64,000 nt of DNA from DATMER01 sp963741305 (GCA_963741305.1 CAVUHL010000003.1:5146001-5210000); one strand, 5' to 3'. Shown: positions 49,670 through 59,420, numbered from the stretch's first letter. Translations and numbers: made by a program. Notes: generated from the sequence alone by a model not told the origin.

Positions 49670-52600
49670 ATGACTGAGAACCGATTCCCAGACGTACCCG
49701 GCGGATACCCGTTCCCCCAGCTCGAGCAGGAAGTGCTCCGGCTCTGGCGCGAGCGGAACATCTTCCAGAAGAGCCTGCAGAAGCCCGCGCCCCAGGGCGA
49801 GTTCGTCTTCTATGACGGTCCCCCGACCGCCAACAACGTGCCCCATGTCGGGCATGTTGTGACCCGGGTCGTCAAGGACCTCTTCCCCCGCTTCCGGACC
49901 ATGCGCGGCTACCACGTGCCCCGCAAGGCGGGTTGGGATACCCACGGCCTTCCGGTCGAGATCGAAGTCGAAAAACGCCTCGGCTTCACCGGCAAGCAGC
50001 AGATCGAGGAGTTCGGCATCGCCGAGTTCAACAAGGCCTGCCTCGAGAGCGTCCATACCTATGAGCGCCAGTGGCGCGTCATGACCGAGCGCGTCGGCTA
50101 CTGGCTCGACCTCGATCACGCCTACTTCACCTACACCAATGACTACATCGAGTCGGTCTGGTGGTCGCTGGGCGAGCTGTGGAAGCGCGGACTCCTCGGC
50201 GAGGGCTACAAGATCCAGCCCTATTGCGCCCGGTGCGGCACCACCCTGTCCAGCCACGAGGTCGCTCAAAATTATAAAGACGTGGACGACCCGTCCGTCT
50301 GGGCCCTCTTCCCCGTCCGCCCCGGCCAGGAGCTGGTTCCCGTGGACGGCGGCTCCTGGACGACCACCGAAGGGATGAAGCTCGTCGCCTGGACCACCAC
50401 CCCGTGGACCCTCACCGCCCATGTGGGGCTCGCGGTCAATCCCGAAATGGTCTACCGCCTGGTCCAGCACCCGAACAAGCCGGACGAGCAGTTCCTCTTC
50501 GGCGACGAGATGGCCAAGCCCGTCCCGGGCATCTTCGAGGTCGAGGGGGACAAGCGCCTCATCGACCTTGCCGAGCTGCCGGCACTCGCCCGATTCCGCG
50601 GCAAGGACCTCGAAGGGCTCCTCTACGACCGGCCGTTCCGGACTGATCCCTCCGTCGCCTCCGACGAGCGCGGTTGGCAGGTGGTCCTCGGCGACTACGT
50701 GACCTCCAGCGAAGGCACCGGCCTCGTCCACACCGCTCCGCCGTTCGGCGAGGACGACTACCGCACCGGCCAGGCCTACGACCTGCCGCTCCTTCTGACC
50801 ATCGACCTCGAGGGCAATGTCCGCAACCTGCCCGGCCTCGAAGCCTTCGCCGGGATGGGGTTCAAGGACGCCGACCCCAAGATCCTCCAGGATCTGCGCA
50901 GCCGCGGATTGCTCCTCCACACGGAGCGCTACCGCCACAGCTATCCCTTCTGCTGGCGTTGCGACCGGCCGCTCCTCTACTACGCAACCACGAGCTGGTT
51001 CGTGAAGACGACCCTCCTCAAGCAGGAGCTGCTCGACCAGAACAAGACCATCAACTGGCAGCCGCCCCACGTGGGCGAGGGCCGCTTCGGCAACTGGCTG
51101 GAAAACGTGGTGGATTGGGCGCTCTCGCGAAGGCGCTACTGGGGCACTCCGCTTCCCGCCTGGAAATGCGACGGGTGCAATCACACCACGGTCTTGGGTT
51201 CCTTCGCCGAGCTATTCGAACAGGCAGGCAAGGAACCGCCCGCCGACCTCTTCGATCCGGAGCAGTTCAATCCGCACCGGCCGTACATCGACGATGTCGC
51301 CTGGCCTTGTACGAAGTGCGAGGGCGGCACGATGCGCCGGGTGCCCGATGTGATCGACGCCTGGTACGACTCGGGCTCCATGCCGTTCGCCCAGCACCAT
51401 TACATGGGCAAGCCGCTGCCCGAAATCGATCCGGAGACGGGCAGGGGCTTCCCCGCCGACTTCATCTCCGAGGCGGTGGACCAGACCCGCGGGTGGTTCT
51501 ACACCCTGCACGCGCTCGGTGTCCTTCTCTTCGGTAAAGCGGCTTATGAGACCTGCATCGTCCTCGGCCACGTCAACGACGAGCAGGGGAGGAAGATGTC
51601 CAAGCGCCTGGGCAATGTGGTCGAGCCCATGGGCGTGATCGAGGAGACCGGGGCCGACGCCCTGCGCTGGTATTTCTGCGTCAACAACCCGGAGGTCAAC
51701 TCCCGCTTCTCCGCCAAGCTGGTGCGCGAAGCCGCGCAGGGCTTCCTCCTCCCGCTCTGGAATGCCCTGTCCTTCTTCACAATCTACGCGAACATGGATG
51801 GCTGGCGGCCGTCTCAAAAACAGTCGAGGTTCGAGGACCGGCCGCCTCTCGACCGTTGGATCCTCCTCCGCCTGGACCGCCTGACCACGGAAGTCACGGC
51901 CGGGCTCGACGCCTACGACATCACCGAGCCGGCGCGGAAGATCGAGGCGCTTCTGGACGACCTCACGAACTGGTACATCCGGCGCAGCCGCGACCGCTTC
52001 TGGGCGAGCAGTCAGGAGGAGAGCGCCAACAAGGAGAGCGCCTACCAGGCCCTCTATGAGGTGCTGACCACGGTGGCGCGGCTCCTCGCGCCGTTCACGC
52101 CTTTCGTGACTGAGGTTCTCCACGAGCACCTGGTGCGCAGCCAGCGTCCTGATGCTGCCGAAAGCGTCCACCTGGAAGAGTGGCCGGAGCCGGGCGCCCG
52201 GAAGGAAGAGGAGCTGGAAACTGCCATGGACGCGGTCCTGCGCATCGCCCGCCTTGGCCATGCGGCGCGCAACACTCACTCGCTCAAGACCCGGCAGCCG
52301 CTCGCCGCCGTGACCCTGGTCACCGCCAACGAGGGGCTGCCCGGCCTGATCACGCCCTACGCCGACCTGCTCAAGGACGAGCTGAACGTCCGCGAGATCC
52401 ATTGGGCGGCGGACCGGAGCGAGTACGTGCGCCATGAGGTGCGGCCCGTCTTCCCCAAGACCGGCCCGCGCTTCGGCAAGCGGATGTCCGAGGTTAAAAA
52501 GGCGCTGGAGAGCGGCGACGGCGACGCCCTGGCCCACCAGTTGGAGACGGCCGGCAAGGTCACCATCGAGATCTCGGACGGTTCTCACGACCTCTCGCCC

Positions 52601-52960
52601 GAGGAGGTGGAGGTCCGTCTCATCGAGCGCGAGGGCATGGCCACCCAGGGGGACCGCGAGCTGCTGGTCGCCCTGGATACCCGCCTCACGCCCGAGCTGA
52701 TCGCCGAAGGCTGGGCGCGGGAAGTCGCGCGCAGTATTCAGACTGCCCGCAAGGACGCCGACCTCGACTACGCCGACCGCATCCGGGTGAGCTATGAAGC
52801 CGATCCCGAAATCGAGGCGGCCGTCGAGGCGCACCGTGAATGGATCATGGGAGAGACCCTGGCTGTGGAGTTGGCCAAAGGGAACGGCACGGAGCTCAAA
52901 TCCGCGCCGGTCGAAGGCCGCAGCTTCGCCTACGCCATCGAGAAGGTCTCCGCGCAATAG
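49670..52960 (+). CDS. ileS: Isoleucyl-tRNA synthetase, eukaryote-like type 2
   Basis: 1096 residues from ATG 49670; an in-frame start at 49601 lies in the repeat. The HIGH motif reads PHVGHV and the KMSKS motif reads KMSKR in GRKMSKRLGN. The editing domain is present between them (TTTPWTLTAHVGLAVNP). The C-terminal region lacks the zinc-binding Cys cluster typical of type 1 bacterial enzymes, fitting the eukaryote-like type 2 group, which is often mupirocin-insensitive by family knowledge. It forms a gene pair with the phosphomannomutase gene 15 bp downstream. Confidence 0.95.
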   Translation: MTENRFPDVPGGYPFPQLEQEVLRLWRERNIFQKSLQKPAPQGEFVFYDGPPTANNVPHVGHVVTRVVKDLFPRFRTMRGYHVPRKAGWDTHGLPVEIEVEKRLGFTGKQQIEEFGIAEFNKACLESVHTYERQWRVMTERVGYWLDLDHAYFTYTNDYIESVWWSLGELWKRGLLGEGYKIQPYCARCGTTLSSHEVAQNYKDVDDPSVWALFPVRPGQELVPVDGGSWTTTEGMKLVAWTTTPWTLTAHVGLAVNPEMVYRLVQHPNKPDEQFLFGDEMAKPVPGIFEVEGDKRLIDLAELPALARFRGKDLEGLLYDRPFRTDPSVASDERGWQVVLGDYVTSSEGTGLVHTAPPFGEDDYRTGQAYDLPLLLTIDLEGNVRNLPGLEAFAGMGFKDADPKILQDLRSRGLLLHTERYRHSYPFCWRCDRPLLYYATTSWFVKTTLLKQELLDQNKTINWQPPHVGEGRFGNWLENVVDWALSRRRYWGTPLPAWKCDGCNHTTVLGSFAELFEQAGKEPPADLFDPEQFNPHRPYIDDVAWPCTKCEGGTMRRVPDVIDAWYDSGSMPFAQHHYMGKPLPEIDPETGRGFPADFISEAVDQTRGWFYTLHALGVLLFGKAAYETCIVLGHVNDEQGRKMSKRLGNVVEPMGVIEETGADALRWYFCVNNPEVNSRFSAKLVREAAQGFLLPLWNALSFFTIYANMDGWRPSQKQSRFEDRPPLDRWILLRLDRLTTEVTAGLDAYDITEPARKIEALLDDLTNWYIRRSRDRFWASSQEESANKESAYQALYEVLTTVARLLAPFTPFVTEVLHEHLVRSQRPDAAESVHLEEWPEPGARKEEELETAMDAVLRIARLGHAARNTHSLKTRQPLAAVTLVTANEGLPGLITPYADLLKDELNVREIHWAADRSEYVRHEVRPVFPKTGPRFGKRMSEVKKALESGDGDALAHQLETAGKVTIEISDGSHDLSPEEVEVRLIEREGMATQGDRELLVALDTRLTPELIAEGWAREVARSIQTARKDADLDYADRIRVSYEADPEIEAAVEAHREWIMGETLAVELAKGNGTELKSAPVEGRSFAYAIEKVSAQ

Positions 52961-52975
52961 AGGGGGAGAGAGAAA

Positions 52976-54328
52976 GTGGCTGGAATCTTCAAAGCGTACG
53001 ACGTGCGGGGGATCTATCCCTCGCAGATCAACGAGGACATGGCCCGCCAGATCGGCCTCGCGTTCCAGTTCGTGCTGGACGAGGAGGACCGCTCGCGGGG
53101 CAATACGGTCGTGGTGAGCCGCGACATGCGCTCGCACAGCGAGCCGCTCGCCAAGGCCCTGATCGAGGGGCTCACGCAGTCCGGCCTCGACGTGCTCGAC
53201 ATCGGACTCGCCACCACGCCCATGAACTATTTCGCGGTCGGCCACACCAAGGCAGCCGGAGGCGTGCAGGTCACGGCGAGCCACAACCCGGCGCAATACA
53301 ACGGCCTCAAGTTCAGCCGCCACGAAGCGCGCCCGGTCTCCGGCGACCACGGAATCCCCCTCCTGGAGGAGAAGGTCAAGTCCGGTGACCTGCCGAAAGC
53401 GTCCCGCCCCGGCACGGTGCGGACCGGCCAGATCTTCGACGAATACCAGGAACACATCCTCCGCTTCCTGGGGACCGACCGCCGCCGCCTGCGGGTCGTG
53501 GTGGACGCGGCCAACGGCATGGGCACGATCTACCGGCCCATCCTGGAGGCCACCGGGATCGAGCTGATCCCCCTCTATTTCGAGCTGGACGGCACCTTCC
53601 CCAACCATGAGGCCAACCCGCTCAAGGAGGAGAACCTCCACGACCTGATGCGGGCGGTCAAGGAGCACGGCGCCGACCTCGGGGTCTCCTTCGACGGCGA
53701 TGCCGACCGCGCCGCCTTCGTGGACGAGACAGGCCAGGCGGTGGGGAGCGACTTGATGACGGCGCTCATCGGCGGTGAGCTGCTGGAGCGCGAGCCCGGC
53801 AAAGCCGTGCTCTTCGACCTGCGCTCGTCGCGGGCAGTGGCCGAGTACATTGCGGAGAAGGGCGGGATTCCGGTGCGCGAGAGGGTCGGCCATTCCTTCA
53901 TGAAGGCCACCCTGCGCAAGCGGGACGGGATCTTCGGCGGCGAGTTGGCCGGCCACTACTACTTCCGGGACCATTTCAACGCCGACAGCTCGATCGGCGC
54001 CGTGGTCGAGATCCTGAACCTCCTGCGCTCGTCGGGCAAGCCGCTCTCAGCCCTGGTGCAGCCGCTGCGCCGCTACGCCAAGAGCCCGGAGATCAACTTC
54101 GAGGTCGAGGACAAGCAGGGCAAGATCGAAGAGCTCGCCCGCCGCTATGGCGACGCCGAAATCGACTACCTGGACGGGATCACCTTCCAGTACCCCACCT
54201 GGTGGGGCAACGTGCGGCCCTCCAACACCGAGCCGTTTCTAAGGCTGGTGCTGGAGGCTTCCACGCCCGAGGAGCTGGAGCAGCGGCAGAAGGAGCTGTT
54301 CGAGATTCTAGGGGAGCCGGCGGAGTAA
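52976..54328 (+). CDS. Phosphomannomutase/phosphoglucomutase
   Basis: 450 residues, start GTG 52976. The alpha-D-phosphohexomutase superfamily is shown by the catalytic Ser in TASHNPAQYNGLK, the metal loop FDGDADRAAF, the sugar-binding GGELAGHYYF and the phosphate-binding RPSNTEPFLRL. It interconverts the 1- and 6-phosphates of mannose or glucose to feed nucleotide-sugar synthesis. Which sugar is preferred cannot be told. It follows ileS closely and is followed by a palindromic repeat. Confidence 0.93.
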   Translation: MAGIFKAYDVRGIYPSQINEDMARQIGLAFQFVLDEEDRSRGNTVVVSRDMRSHSEPLAKALIEGLTQSGLDVLDIGLATTPMNYFAVGHTKAAGGVQVTASHNPAQYNGLKFSRHEARPVSGDHGIPLLEEKVKSGDLPKASRPGTVRTGQIFDEYQEHILRFLGTDRRRLRVVVDAANGMGTIYRPILEATGIELIPLYFELDGTFPNHEANPLKEENLHDLMRAVKEHGADLGVSFDGDADRAAFVDETGQAVGSDLMTALIGGELLEREPGKAVLFDLRSSRAVAEYIAEKGGIPVRERVGHSFMKATLRKRDGIFGGELAGHYYFRDHFNADSSIGAVVEILNLLRSSGKPLSALVQPLRRYAKSPEINFEVEDKQGKIEELARRYGDAEIDYLDGITFQYPTWWGNVRPSNTEPFLRLVLEASTPEELEQRQKELFEILGEPAE

Positions 54329-54329
54329 T

Positions 54330-54487
54330 CCCTCACCCCCGACCCCTCTCCCGGTCCCCCGAGCACGCCCTCCCCGGGAGAGGGGCGCCACCGCCCGCCC
54401 AAAAACAACAGCAAATCGAAGCAAGTCTCCCCCTCTCCCGGGGAGGGTGTGCTCGGGGGACCGGGAGAGGGGGCCGGGGGGTGAGGG
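54330..54487. repeat. Two CCCTCACCC/CCCTCTCCC palindromes in opposite orientation
   Basis: A long stretch consisting of a CCCTCACCCCCGACCCCTCTCCC arm, a spacer, then a CCCTCTCCCGGGGAGGG repeat and the terminal GGGGGCCGGGGGGTGAGGG. Both ends are in inverted orientation to each other, so it can fold into a large stem. It belongs to the dispersed family that also ends two genes at 46328 and 58071. Confidence 0.8.
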
Positions 54488-54491
54488 TCCG

Positions 54492-55172
54492 TCACTCGTT
54501 GCTGCGCATGCCACCGGCGAGCATCACGTAGTACAGCAGCGTCCCGATCGAAGACACCGCCGCGGCCACGTAGGTGAGGGCGGCCGCGTTCAGCACGCGG
54601 TTCATCCCCTCCTGCTCCTGCGGCAGGATGATGCCGTTCTCCACAGCCAGCTTTTTGGCCCGCGCCGAGGCGTCGTATTCCACCGGCAGGGTCACGAGCT
54701 GGAACAGCACCACCGCCGAGAAGAGGAAGATGCCGAAGTAGACCGTCGTCTGCGATTGCAGCAGCAACAGGCCCGCCAGGATGATGATGTAGCTCAGCGT
54801 CGAGCCGATGTTCGCCATCGGCACCAGGGCCGAGCGCAGCCAGAGCGGCGCGTACTTCGTCGCATGCTGAATCGCGTGGCCAGCCTCGTGACAGGCCACC
54901 CCGATCGCGGACACCGAGTTCGACCCGTAGACCGGCGGCGACAGCGCCAGCGTCTTGTTGACCGGATTGTAATGGTCCGACAGGAAGCCCTGCGTCTGGA
55001 CGATCTTCACGTCGAAGATCCCCGCCCGCTGGAGCATCTCGTGCGCGGCCTGGGCGCCGGTCAGGCCCCGGGCCGTGCGGACCTTCTGGTACTTGTTGAA
55101 GGCTGATTTCGTCCGGAAGCTGGCCCAGAGAGAGAGCAGCAGCGCCGGGATCATGAAGATGAGGTATCCCAT
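54492..55172 (-). CDS. Membrane zinc metallopeptidase (YugP-like)
   Basis: 226 residues. An N-terminal hydrophobic segment (LIFMIPALLLSLWAS) and three more helices in the C-terminal half (about 120-215) flank the zinc motif in VACHEAGHAIQHA. The family is the DUF/Zn-peptidase 2 (YugP) group of membrane proteases of uncertain substrate. The segment VEYDASARAKKL, conserved in the family, is present. The gene stands alone and is convergent with the phosphomannomutase. Confidence 0.88.
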   Translation of the reverse strand: MGYLIFMIPALLLSLWASFRTKSAFNKYQKVRTARGLTGAQAAHEMLQRAGIFDVKIVQTQGFLSDHYNPVNKTLALSPPVYGSNSVSAIGVACHEAGHAIQHATKYAPLWLRSALVPMANIGSTLSYIIILAGLLLLQSQTTVYFGIFLFSAVVLFQLVTLPVEYDASARAKKLAVENGIILPQEQEGMNRVLNAAALTYVAAAVSSIGTLLYYVMLAGGMRSNE

Positions 55173-55260
55173 GGTGTTGGTCTTACCCCTCCTTTCGATG
55201 CATCAAAACAGCCGAGGGGGCCAGCTGATTCCGTTAAAGTAGCCGCGGGAGGTAGGAAGT

Positions 55261-55947
55261 ATGAGTGGGATAGCAATTGTCACCGGAGGCAGCCGCGGCA
55301 TCGGCCGGGGTATCGCCGAAGCCCTCCTCGCGGAGGGATGGAAAGTGTGGATTTGCAGCCGCAGCCAGGGATCGGTCGACAAGGCCAGCCAGGAGATGGG
55401 TGTCCAGGGCCGGGCCGTGGACGTCCGGGACCAGGGACAGGTCGAAGCCTTCGTAAAGGAGGTTCTGGACGCCGAGGGGCGGATCGACTGCCTGGCCAAC
55501 AACGCCGGCCTCGGGCACTTCGCACCCGTGGACGAGATCTCCGGCGACCAGTTCCGCGAGGTTATCGAGACCAACCTCAACGGCTGCTTCTACTTCATCA
55601 GGGCGGTAGCCCCGACCATGAAGAAGCAGGGGGCGGGCTGGATCATCAACATCTCCTCCCTGGCCGCCAAGAACCCCTTCGCGGGCGGATCGGCCTACAA
55701 CGCCAGCAAGTTCGGGCTGCTCGGGCTGTCCGAAGCCGCCATGCTCGACCTGCGGCCCCACGGCATCCGGGTCGCCTCGATCATGCCCGGCAGCGTGGCC
55801 ACGGAGTTCGGGGGCGGACATGGCGAAGGAAGCTGGAAGCTGCAGGCGGCGGACATCGCGTCGATGGTCGTTCACCTGCTGAGCTATCCGGACAACGCCC
55901 TGCCCAGCCGCATCGAGATGCGGCCCAGCCGGCCTCCGGGGAAGTAG
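55261..55947 (+). CDS. Short-chain dehydrogenase/reductase
   Basis: 228 residues from ATG 55261, with GGGAGGTAGGAAG upstream. SDR motifs: TGGSRGIG, NNAG (LANNAGLG), Ser in INISSLAAK and YNASK. The C-terminus (ALPSRIEMRPSRPP) is typical of the FabG-like group involved in oxidoreduction of 3-oxo groups. Substrate unknown. It is followed by a GGGACCGCCGGC palindromic element before the MFS gene. Confidence 0.9.
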   Translation: MSGIAIVTGGSRGIGRGIAEALLAEGWKVWICSRSQGSVDKASQEMGVQGRAVDVRDQGQVEAFVKEVLDAEGRIDCLANNAGLGHFAPVDEISGDQFREVIETNLNGCFYFIRAVAPTMKKQGAGWIINISSLAAKNPFAGGSAYNASKFGLLGLSEAAMLDLRPHGIRVASIMPGSVATEFGGGHGEGSWKLQAADIASMVVHLLSYPDNALPSRIEMRPSRPPGK

Positions 55948-55949
55948 CT

Positions 55950-56033
55950 TTTCCCTGGGACCGCCGGCATCCTGCCGGCTCCGGGGCCTTTTTTAGAGTG
56001 TGGGCCGGCAAGATGCCGGCGGTCCCAGGGAAA
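55950..56033. repeat. GGGACCGCCGGC palindromic element
   Basis: TTTCCCTGGGACCGCCGGCATCCTGCCGGC ... GCCGGCAAGATGCCGGCGGTCCCAGGGAAA with a CTTTTTTAGAG-type loop. A second copy is at 59421-59507. The T-run in the loop side and the long stem could end transcripts on both strands. Confidence 0.85.
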
Positions 56034-56078
56034 GAAACAGCTGTTTCCAGACAGAGCAACTCGAGTTACACTCGCAGC

Positions 56079-57212
56079 ATGCGGCGCAATGTCGTGGCCA
56101 TGCTCGCGGCTTTCCTCGTCCTCGGAATGGGCGAGGAGCTGTGGGTGCGGTTCGTCCCAAAGTACCTGGAAGTCCTGGGGGCGGGCGCTTGGACGGTTGC
56201 AGCCTACGGCACCCTCCGCGAGCTTCTCGACGCTCTCTATCCCTACCCCGGCGGCTGGGCGGCGGACAGGATGGGCCGGCGGCGGGCTCTCGAGCTGTTC
56301 GCGCTTCTCTCCGCGGGCGGCTATGTCCTCTACCTCTTAGCTCCGGATTGGCCCTGGGTGATCGCCGGCACCGTGCTGGTCATGGCCTGGAGCAGCCTTA
56401 CGCTCCCCGCCATCTTCGCGGTCCTCGGGGACAATCTCCCTTCCTCCCAGCGTGCCACCGGGTTCGGGGTCCAGTCGATCCTGAAGCGGGTGCCGATCAT
56501 CCTTGCCCCTCCTTTGGGCGGATGGCTGATCTACCGGCTCGGTTTCCTTGACGGCATCCGGGCCGGGCTGGCGGTCACGATCTGCTTGGCTTTCGTCGGG
56601 ATTTTCATACTGCGCCGCTCCTACGTGGAGCCTCCGGCCCCTGCTCCGGATGCCGAGCGCCTCGGCAACCTGTGGCGCTCGATGGACCCCGGGCTCAAGC
56701 GGCTCCTGAGCGCCGACATCCTCGCCCGGTGGGCGGAGGGCATCCCCAAGGTGTTCATCGTCCTCTTCGTGATGGACGTCCTCGGCGCCGGTCCCACCCG
56801 GTTCGGATGGCTGACGAGCCTTCAGATGATCACCGCCACCCTGGTCTATATCCCCATCGCGCGGATGTCGGACAGAATGGACCGTAAGCCGTTCGTCCTC
56901 CTCACCTTCGCCTTCTTCGCTCTGTTTCCCCTGATCCTGGCGCGGGCTTCGGGGACCGTGGGCCTGGCGGCGGCCTTTGTCGTCGCCGGCCTGCGGGAGA
57001 TCGGGGAGCCGGCGCGCAAGGCCATGATCCTCGACCTCTCCGCCGCTCATGCCCGGGGACGGTCGGTGGGCGTCTACTATCTGGCTCGCGGGCTCGCGGT
57101 GTTCCCGGCCTCGCTCGTGGGCGGATGGCTGTGGACCATCGACCCGCGTTTGCCTCTCTATGCCGCCTTTGCCGTCGGAGTCGCGGCTTGCGTGCGGCTA
57201 ATATCCGCCTGA
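56079..57212 (+). CDS. MFS transporter, chromate-locus type
   Basis: 377 residues from ATG 56079, with about 10-11 transmembrane helices (for example AMLAAFLVLGMG, AFFALFPLILA, LPLYAAFAVGVAA). The MFS loop 2-3 motif appears as PGGWAADRMGRRRA and the second-half copy as ARMSDRMDRKPF. It overlaps chrB by 1 bp (TGATG), so it is probably co-translated with the chromate genes. MFS proteins beside chrB-chrA occur in other bacteria by my recollection. Substrate unknown. Confidence 0.85.
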   Translation: MRRNVVAMLAAFLVLGMGEELWVRFVPKYLEVLGAGAWTVAAYGTLRELLDALYPYPGGWAADRMGRRRALELFALLSAGGYVLYLLAPDWPWVIAGTVLVMAWSSLTLPAIFAVLGDNLPSSQRATGFGVQSILKRVPIILAPPLGGWLIYRLGFLDGIRAGLAVTICLAFVGIFILRRSYVEPPAPAPDAERLGNLWRSMDPGLKRLLSADILARWAEGIPKVFIVLFVMDVLGAGPTRFGWLTSLQMITATLVYIPIARMSDRMDRKPFVLLTFAFFALFPLILARASGTVGLAAAFVVAGLREIGEPARKAMILDLSAAHARGRSVGVYYLARGLAVFPASLVGGWLWTIDPRLPLYAAFAVGVAACVRLISA

Positions 57213-58123
57213 TGCGCTGGCTTGCCCTCTCGTACTCGCTCTCGGACCCGTCCTCCAGCCGGAGGGTGGCCATCTGGCGCCGCCTGCGCCAGCTCGGGTC
57301 CGTCTCGCCGGCAGGATCTCTCCATCTGCTCCCGGACGGCGAGGAGGCGCGAGAGGCGTTCGGCTGGCTCGCGCAAGAGATCCGCGACGGCGGCGGGCAG
57401 GCGCTCGTGCTGGAGGCCGATCACCTGGAGGAGAGCGAGAGGGCCCGGGTCATCGAGGCCTTCCGCTCCGCCCGCGACGAGGATTACCGCAAGATCATCG
57501 AGGAAGCCGAAGCCCAGCCTGACCGGGTGGAGAAGCTCCGCCGCCGTTTCGACGAAGTCAGCCGCCTGGATTGGTTCGCCGCTTCCGAAGGACCGCGCGC
57601 CGCCGCGGCCCTGGCCCGATTGGATGAAAAGCCGGAGCACGAGGTCCCCACGGCTGACTTCGCTCGTTATTGCGGCCGGACCTGGGTCACCCGGCCCCGT
57701 CCCCATGTGGACCGCCTCGCCTCGGCCTGGCTCATCCGCCGCTTCATCGATCCCGAGGCCACGATCCGGTACGGCGAACCTCGGGAAGGGGAGGTCTCCT
57801 TCGACATGCCCGGGGCCGAGCTCGGCCATTCGGGCAACCTCTGCACCTTCGAGACGATCCTCGCCGCCTTCCGTTTGGACGATCCCGCCCTGCGAGCGCT
57901 CGCCGCGATCGTCCACGAGATCGATCTGCGGGACGGGCTTACCTCTCCTCCCGAGGCCGCCGGGATCGACGGCATCCTTCGCGGTTGGCTGGCGGCGGGT
58001 TGGCCCGATGAGGAGTTGGAGCGGCACGGGACCGCCCTCTTCGAAGGCCTTTACCATTCCTTGCAAGTCTCCCCCTCTCCCGGGGCGGGGGTCGGGGGAC
58101 CGGGAGAGGGGGCCGGGGGGTGA
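57212..58123 (+). CDS. chrB: ChrB-family chromate resistance regulator
   Basis: 303 residues from ATG 57212. The N-terminal part (LALSYSLSDPSSSRRVAIWRRL) matches ChrB_N. The C-terminal part, WVTRPRPHVDRLASAWLIRR with FIDPEATIRYG, is the ChrB_C signature. ChrB is a chromate-responsive regulator or resistance protein. The last residues (SPGAGVGGPGEGAGG) come from a CCCTCTCCC palindrome, so the original end has been replaced. It overlaps chrA by 4 bp. Confidence 0.85.
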   Translation: MRWLALSYSLSDPSSSRRVAIWRRLRQLGSVSPAGSLHLLPDGEEAREAFGWLAQEIRDGGGQALVLEADHLEESERARVIEAFRSARDEDYRKIIEEAEAQPDRVEKLRRRFDEVSRLDWFAASEGPRAAAALARLDEKPEHEVPTADFARYCGRTWVTRPRPHVDRLASAWLIRRFIDPEATIRYGEPREGEVSFDMPGAELGHSGNLCTFETILAAFRLDDPALRALAAIVHEIDLRDGLTSPPEAAGIDGILRGWLAAGWPDEELERHGTALFEGLYHSLQVSPSPGAGVGGPGEGAGG

Positions 58124-58126
58124 GGG
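58071..58126. repeat. CCCTCTCCC palindromic repeat encoding the chrB end
   Basis: CCCCCTCTCCC...GGGAGAGGGGGCCGGGGGGTGAGGG around a CGGGGCGGGGGTCGGGGGACC loop. It encodes the last 15-17 residues and stop of chrB and extends to the chrA GTG. Same family as 46328-46400. Confidence 0.8.
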
Positions 58127-59418
58127 CTCCGGACTCCGTCCCCTTCGCCGAAGCCGTCCGCGTCTGGCTCCGAGTCGCCATCCAGAGCTTCGGCGGGCCG
58201 GCTGGCCAGATCGCGGTCATGCACCGCATCCTCGTGGATGAGAAGCGCTGGGTCGACGAGCCGCGCTTCCTCCATGCCCTCAACTACTGCATGCTCCTCC
58301 CCGGCCCCGAGGCCCAGCAGCTCGCCATCTACCTCGGCTGGCTCCTGAACCGCACGCCGGGCGGGCTCGTGGCCGGCATCCTTTTCGTGCTGCCCGGATT
58401 CTTCTCCATCCTGGCCTTGAGCGTGCTCTACGCCGGGTTCCAGGGGACCGCGTTCGTCACCGGCCTCTTCTTCGGCTTGAAGCCGGCGGTCATGGCAGTC
58501 GTGGTCGAGGCCGTGGTGCGCATCGGCAAGAGGGCGCTGAAGAACCGGGTGATGGTGGGCTTCGCCGCGGCTGCGTTCATCGGGATCTTCTTCTTCGAGG
58601 TGCCGTTCCCGGTCATCGTCGTGACCGCCGGCCTGCTTGGCTGGCTCGGTGGCAAATGGATTCCCGCGACCGAGCCTGACGAGGCCCTGACCGTCCGGGT
58701 GAGGCCCTCTTTGGGACGGTCGTTCCGGGTGCTCGCCGTCTGCCTTACCCTCTGGATCACACCGCTGATCGCGCTCGTCGCCGTCTTCGGATGGGATCAC
58801 GTCCTGGTGCGGGAGGGGATCTTCTTCAGCCAGATGTCGATGGTCACCTTCGGCGGCGCCTACGCGGTGCTCGCCTATGTCGGGCAGCAGGCGGTGGAGA
58901 CCTACGGCTGGCTCACGGCCGGGGAGATGCTCGACGGCCTCGGGATGGCCGAGACCACGCCGGGGCCGCTCATCCAGGTGGTCCAGTTCGTCGGCTTCCT
59001 GGGCGCGTTCCGCAATCCGGGCGAGCTCAACCCGTGGACGGCGGCCATCCTCGGCTCGCTGGTCACCACCTGGGTGACGTACGTCCCGTGTTTCCTCTGG
59101 ATCCTCCTCGGCGCGCCGTACATCGAGGCGCTGCGGGGGAAGAGGGGATTGAGCCGCGCCCTGGCCGGGATCACGGCCGCGGTGGTGGGGGTCATCCTGA
59201 ACCTCGCGGTCTGGTTCTCCATCCATGTCCTCTTCCGGGAGGTGGGCGAGGCGCGATGGATGGGAATCCGGCTGCTCGTGCCGGTCTGGGGGACGGTGGA
59301 CTGGCCGGCGGTCGTCCTCGCGGCCTTCGCCTTCCTTGCGCTGTTCCGCTTCAAGCTTGGGATGATGACGACGCTCGCGGCCAGCGCGGCGGCCGGGTTG
59401 CTTTGGTACCTGCTCTAG
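58120..59418 (+). CDS. chrA: ChrA chromate transporter
   Basis: 432 residues, start GTG 58120 overlapping chrB. Two CHR half-domains are seen: the first with FGGPAGQIAVMH and PGPEAQQLAIYLGW, the second with FGGAYAVLAYV and TPGPLIQVVQFVGF. Each is followed by membrane helices, about ten in all. It extrudes chromate by the proton gradient. The long-chain two-domain form fits most proteobacterial and acidobacterial ChrA. Followed by another palindromic element and array C. Confidence 0.95.
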   Translation: MRAPDSVPFAEAVRVWLRVAIQSFGGPAGQIAVMHRILVDEKRWVDEPRFLHALNYCMLLPGPEAQQLAIYLGWLLNRTPGGLVAGILFVLPGFFSILALSVLYAGFQGTAFVTGLFFGLKPAVMAVVVEAVVRIGKRALKNRVMVGFAAAAFIGIFFFEVPFPVIVVTAGLLGWLGGKWIPATEPDEALTVRVRPSLGRSFRVLAVCLTLWITPLIALVAVFGWDHVLVREGIFFSQMSMVTFGGAYAVLAYVGQQAVETYGWLTAGEMLDGLGMAETTPGPLIQVVQFVGFLGAFRNPGELNPWTAAILGSLVTTWVTYVPCFLWILLGAPYIEALRGKRGLSRALAGITAAVVGVILNLAVWFSIHVLFREVGEARWMGIRLLVPVWGTVDWPAVVLAAFAFLALFRFKLGMMTTLAASAAAGLLWYLL

Positions 59419-59420
59419 CT

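Noticed and set aside
51212..53974. Minus-strand ORF of 920 codons opposite ileS and the mutase
   Set aside because: Antisense of two well-identified genes; no motif.
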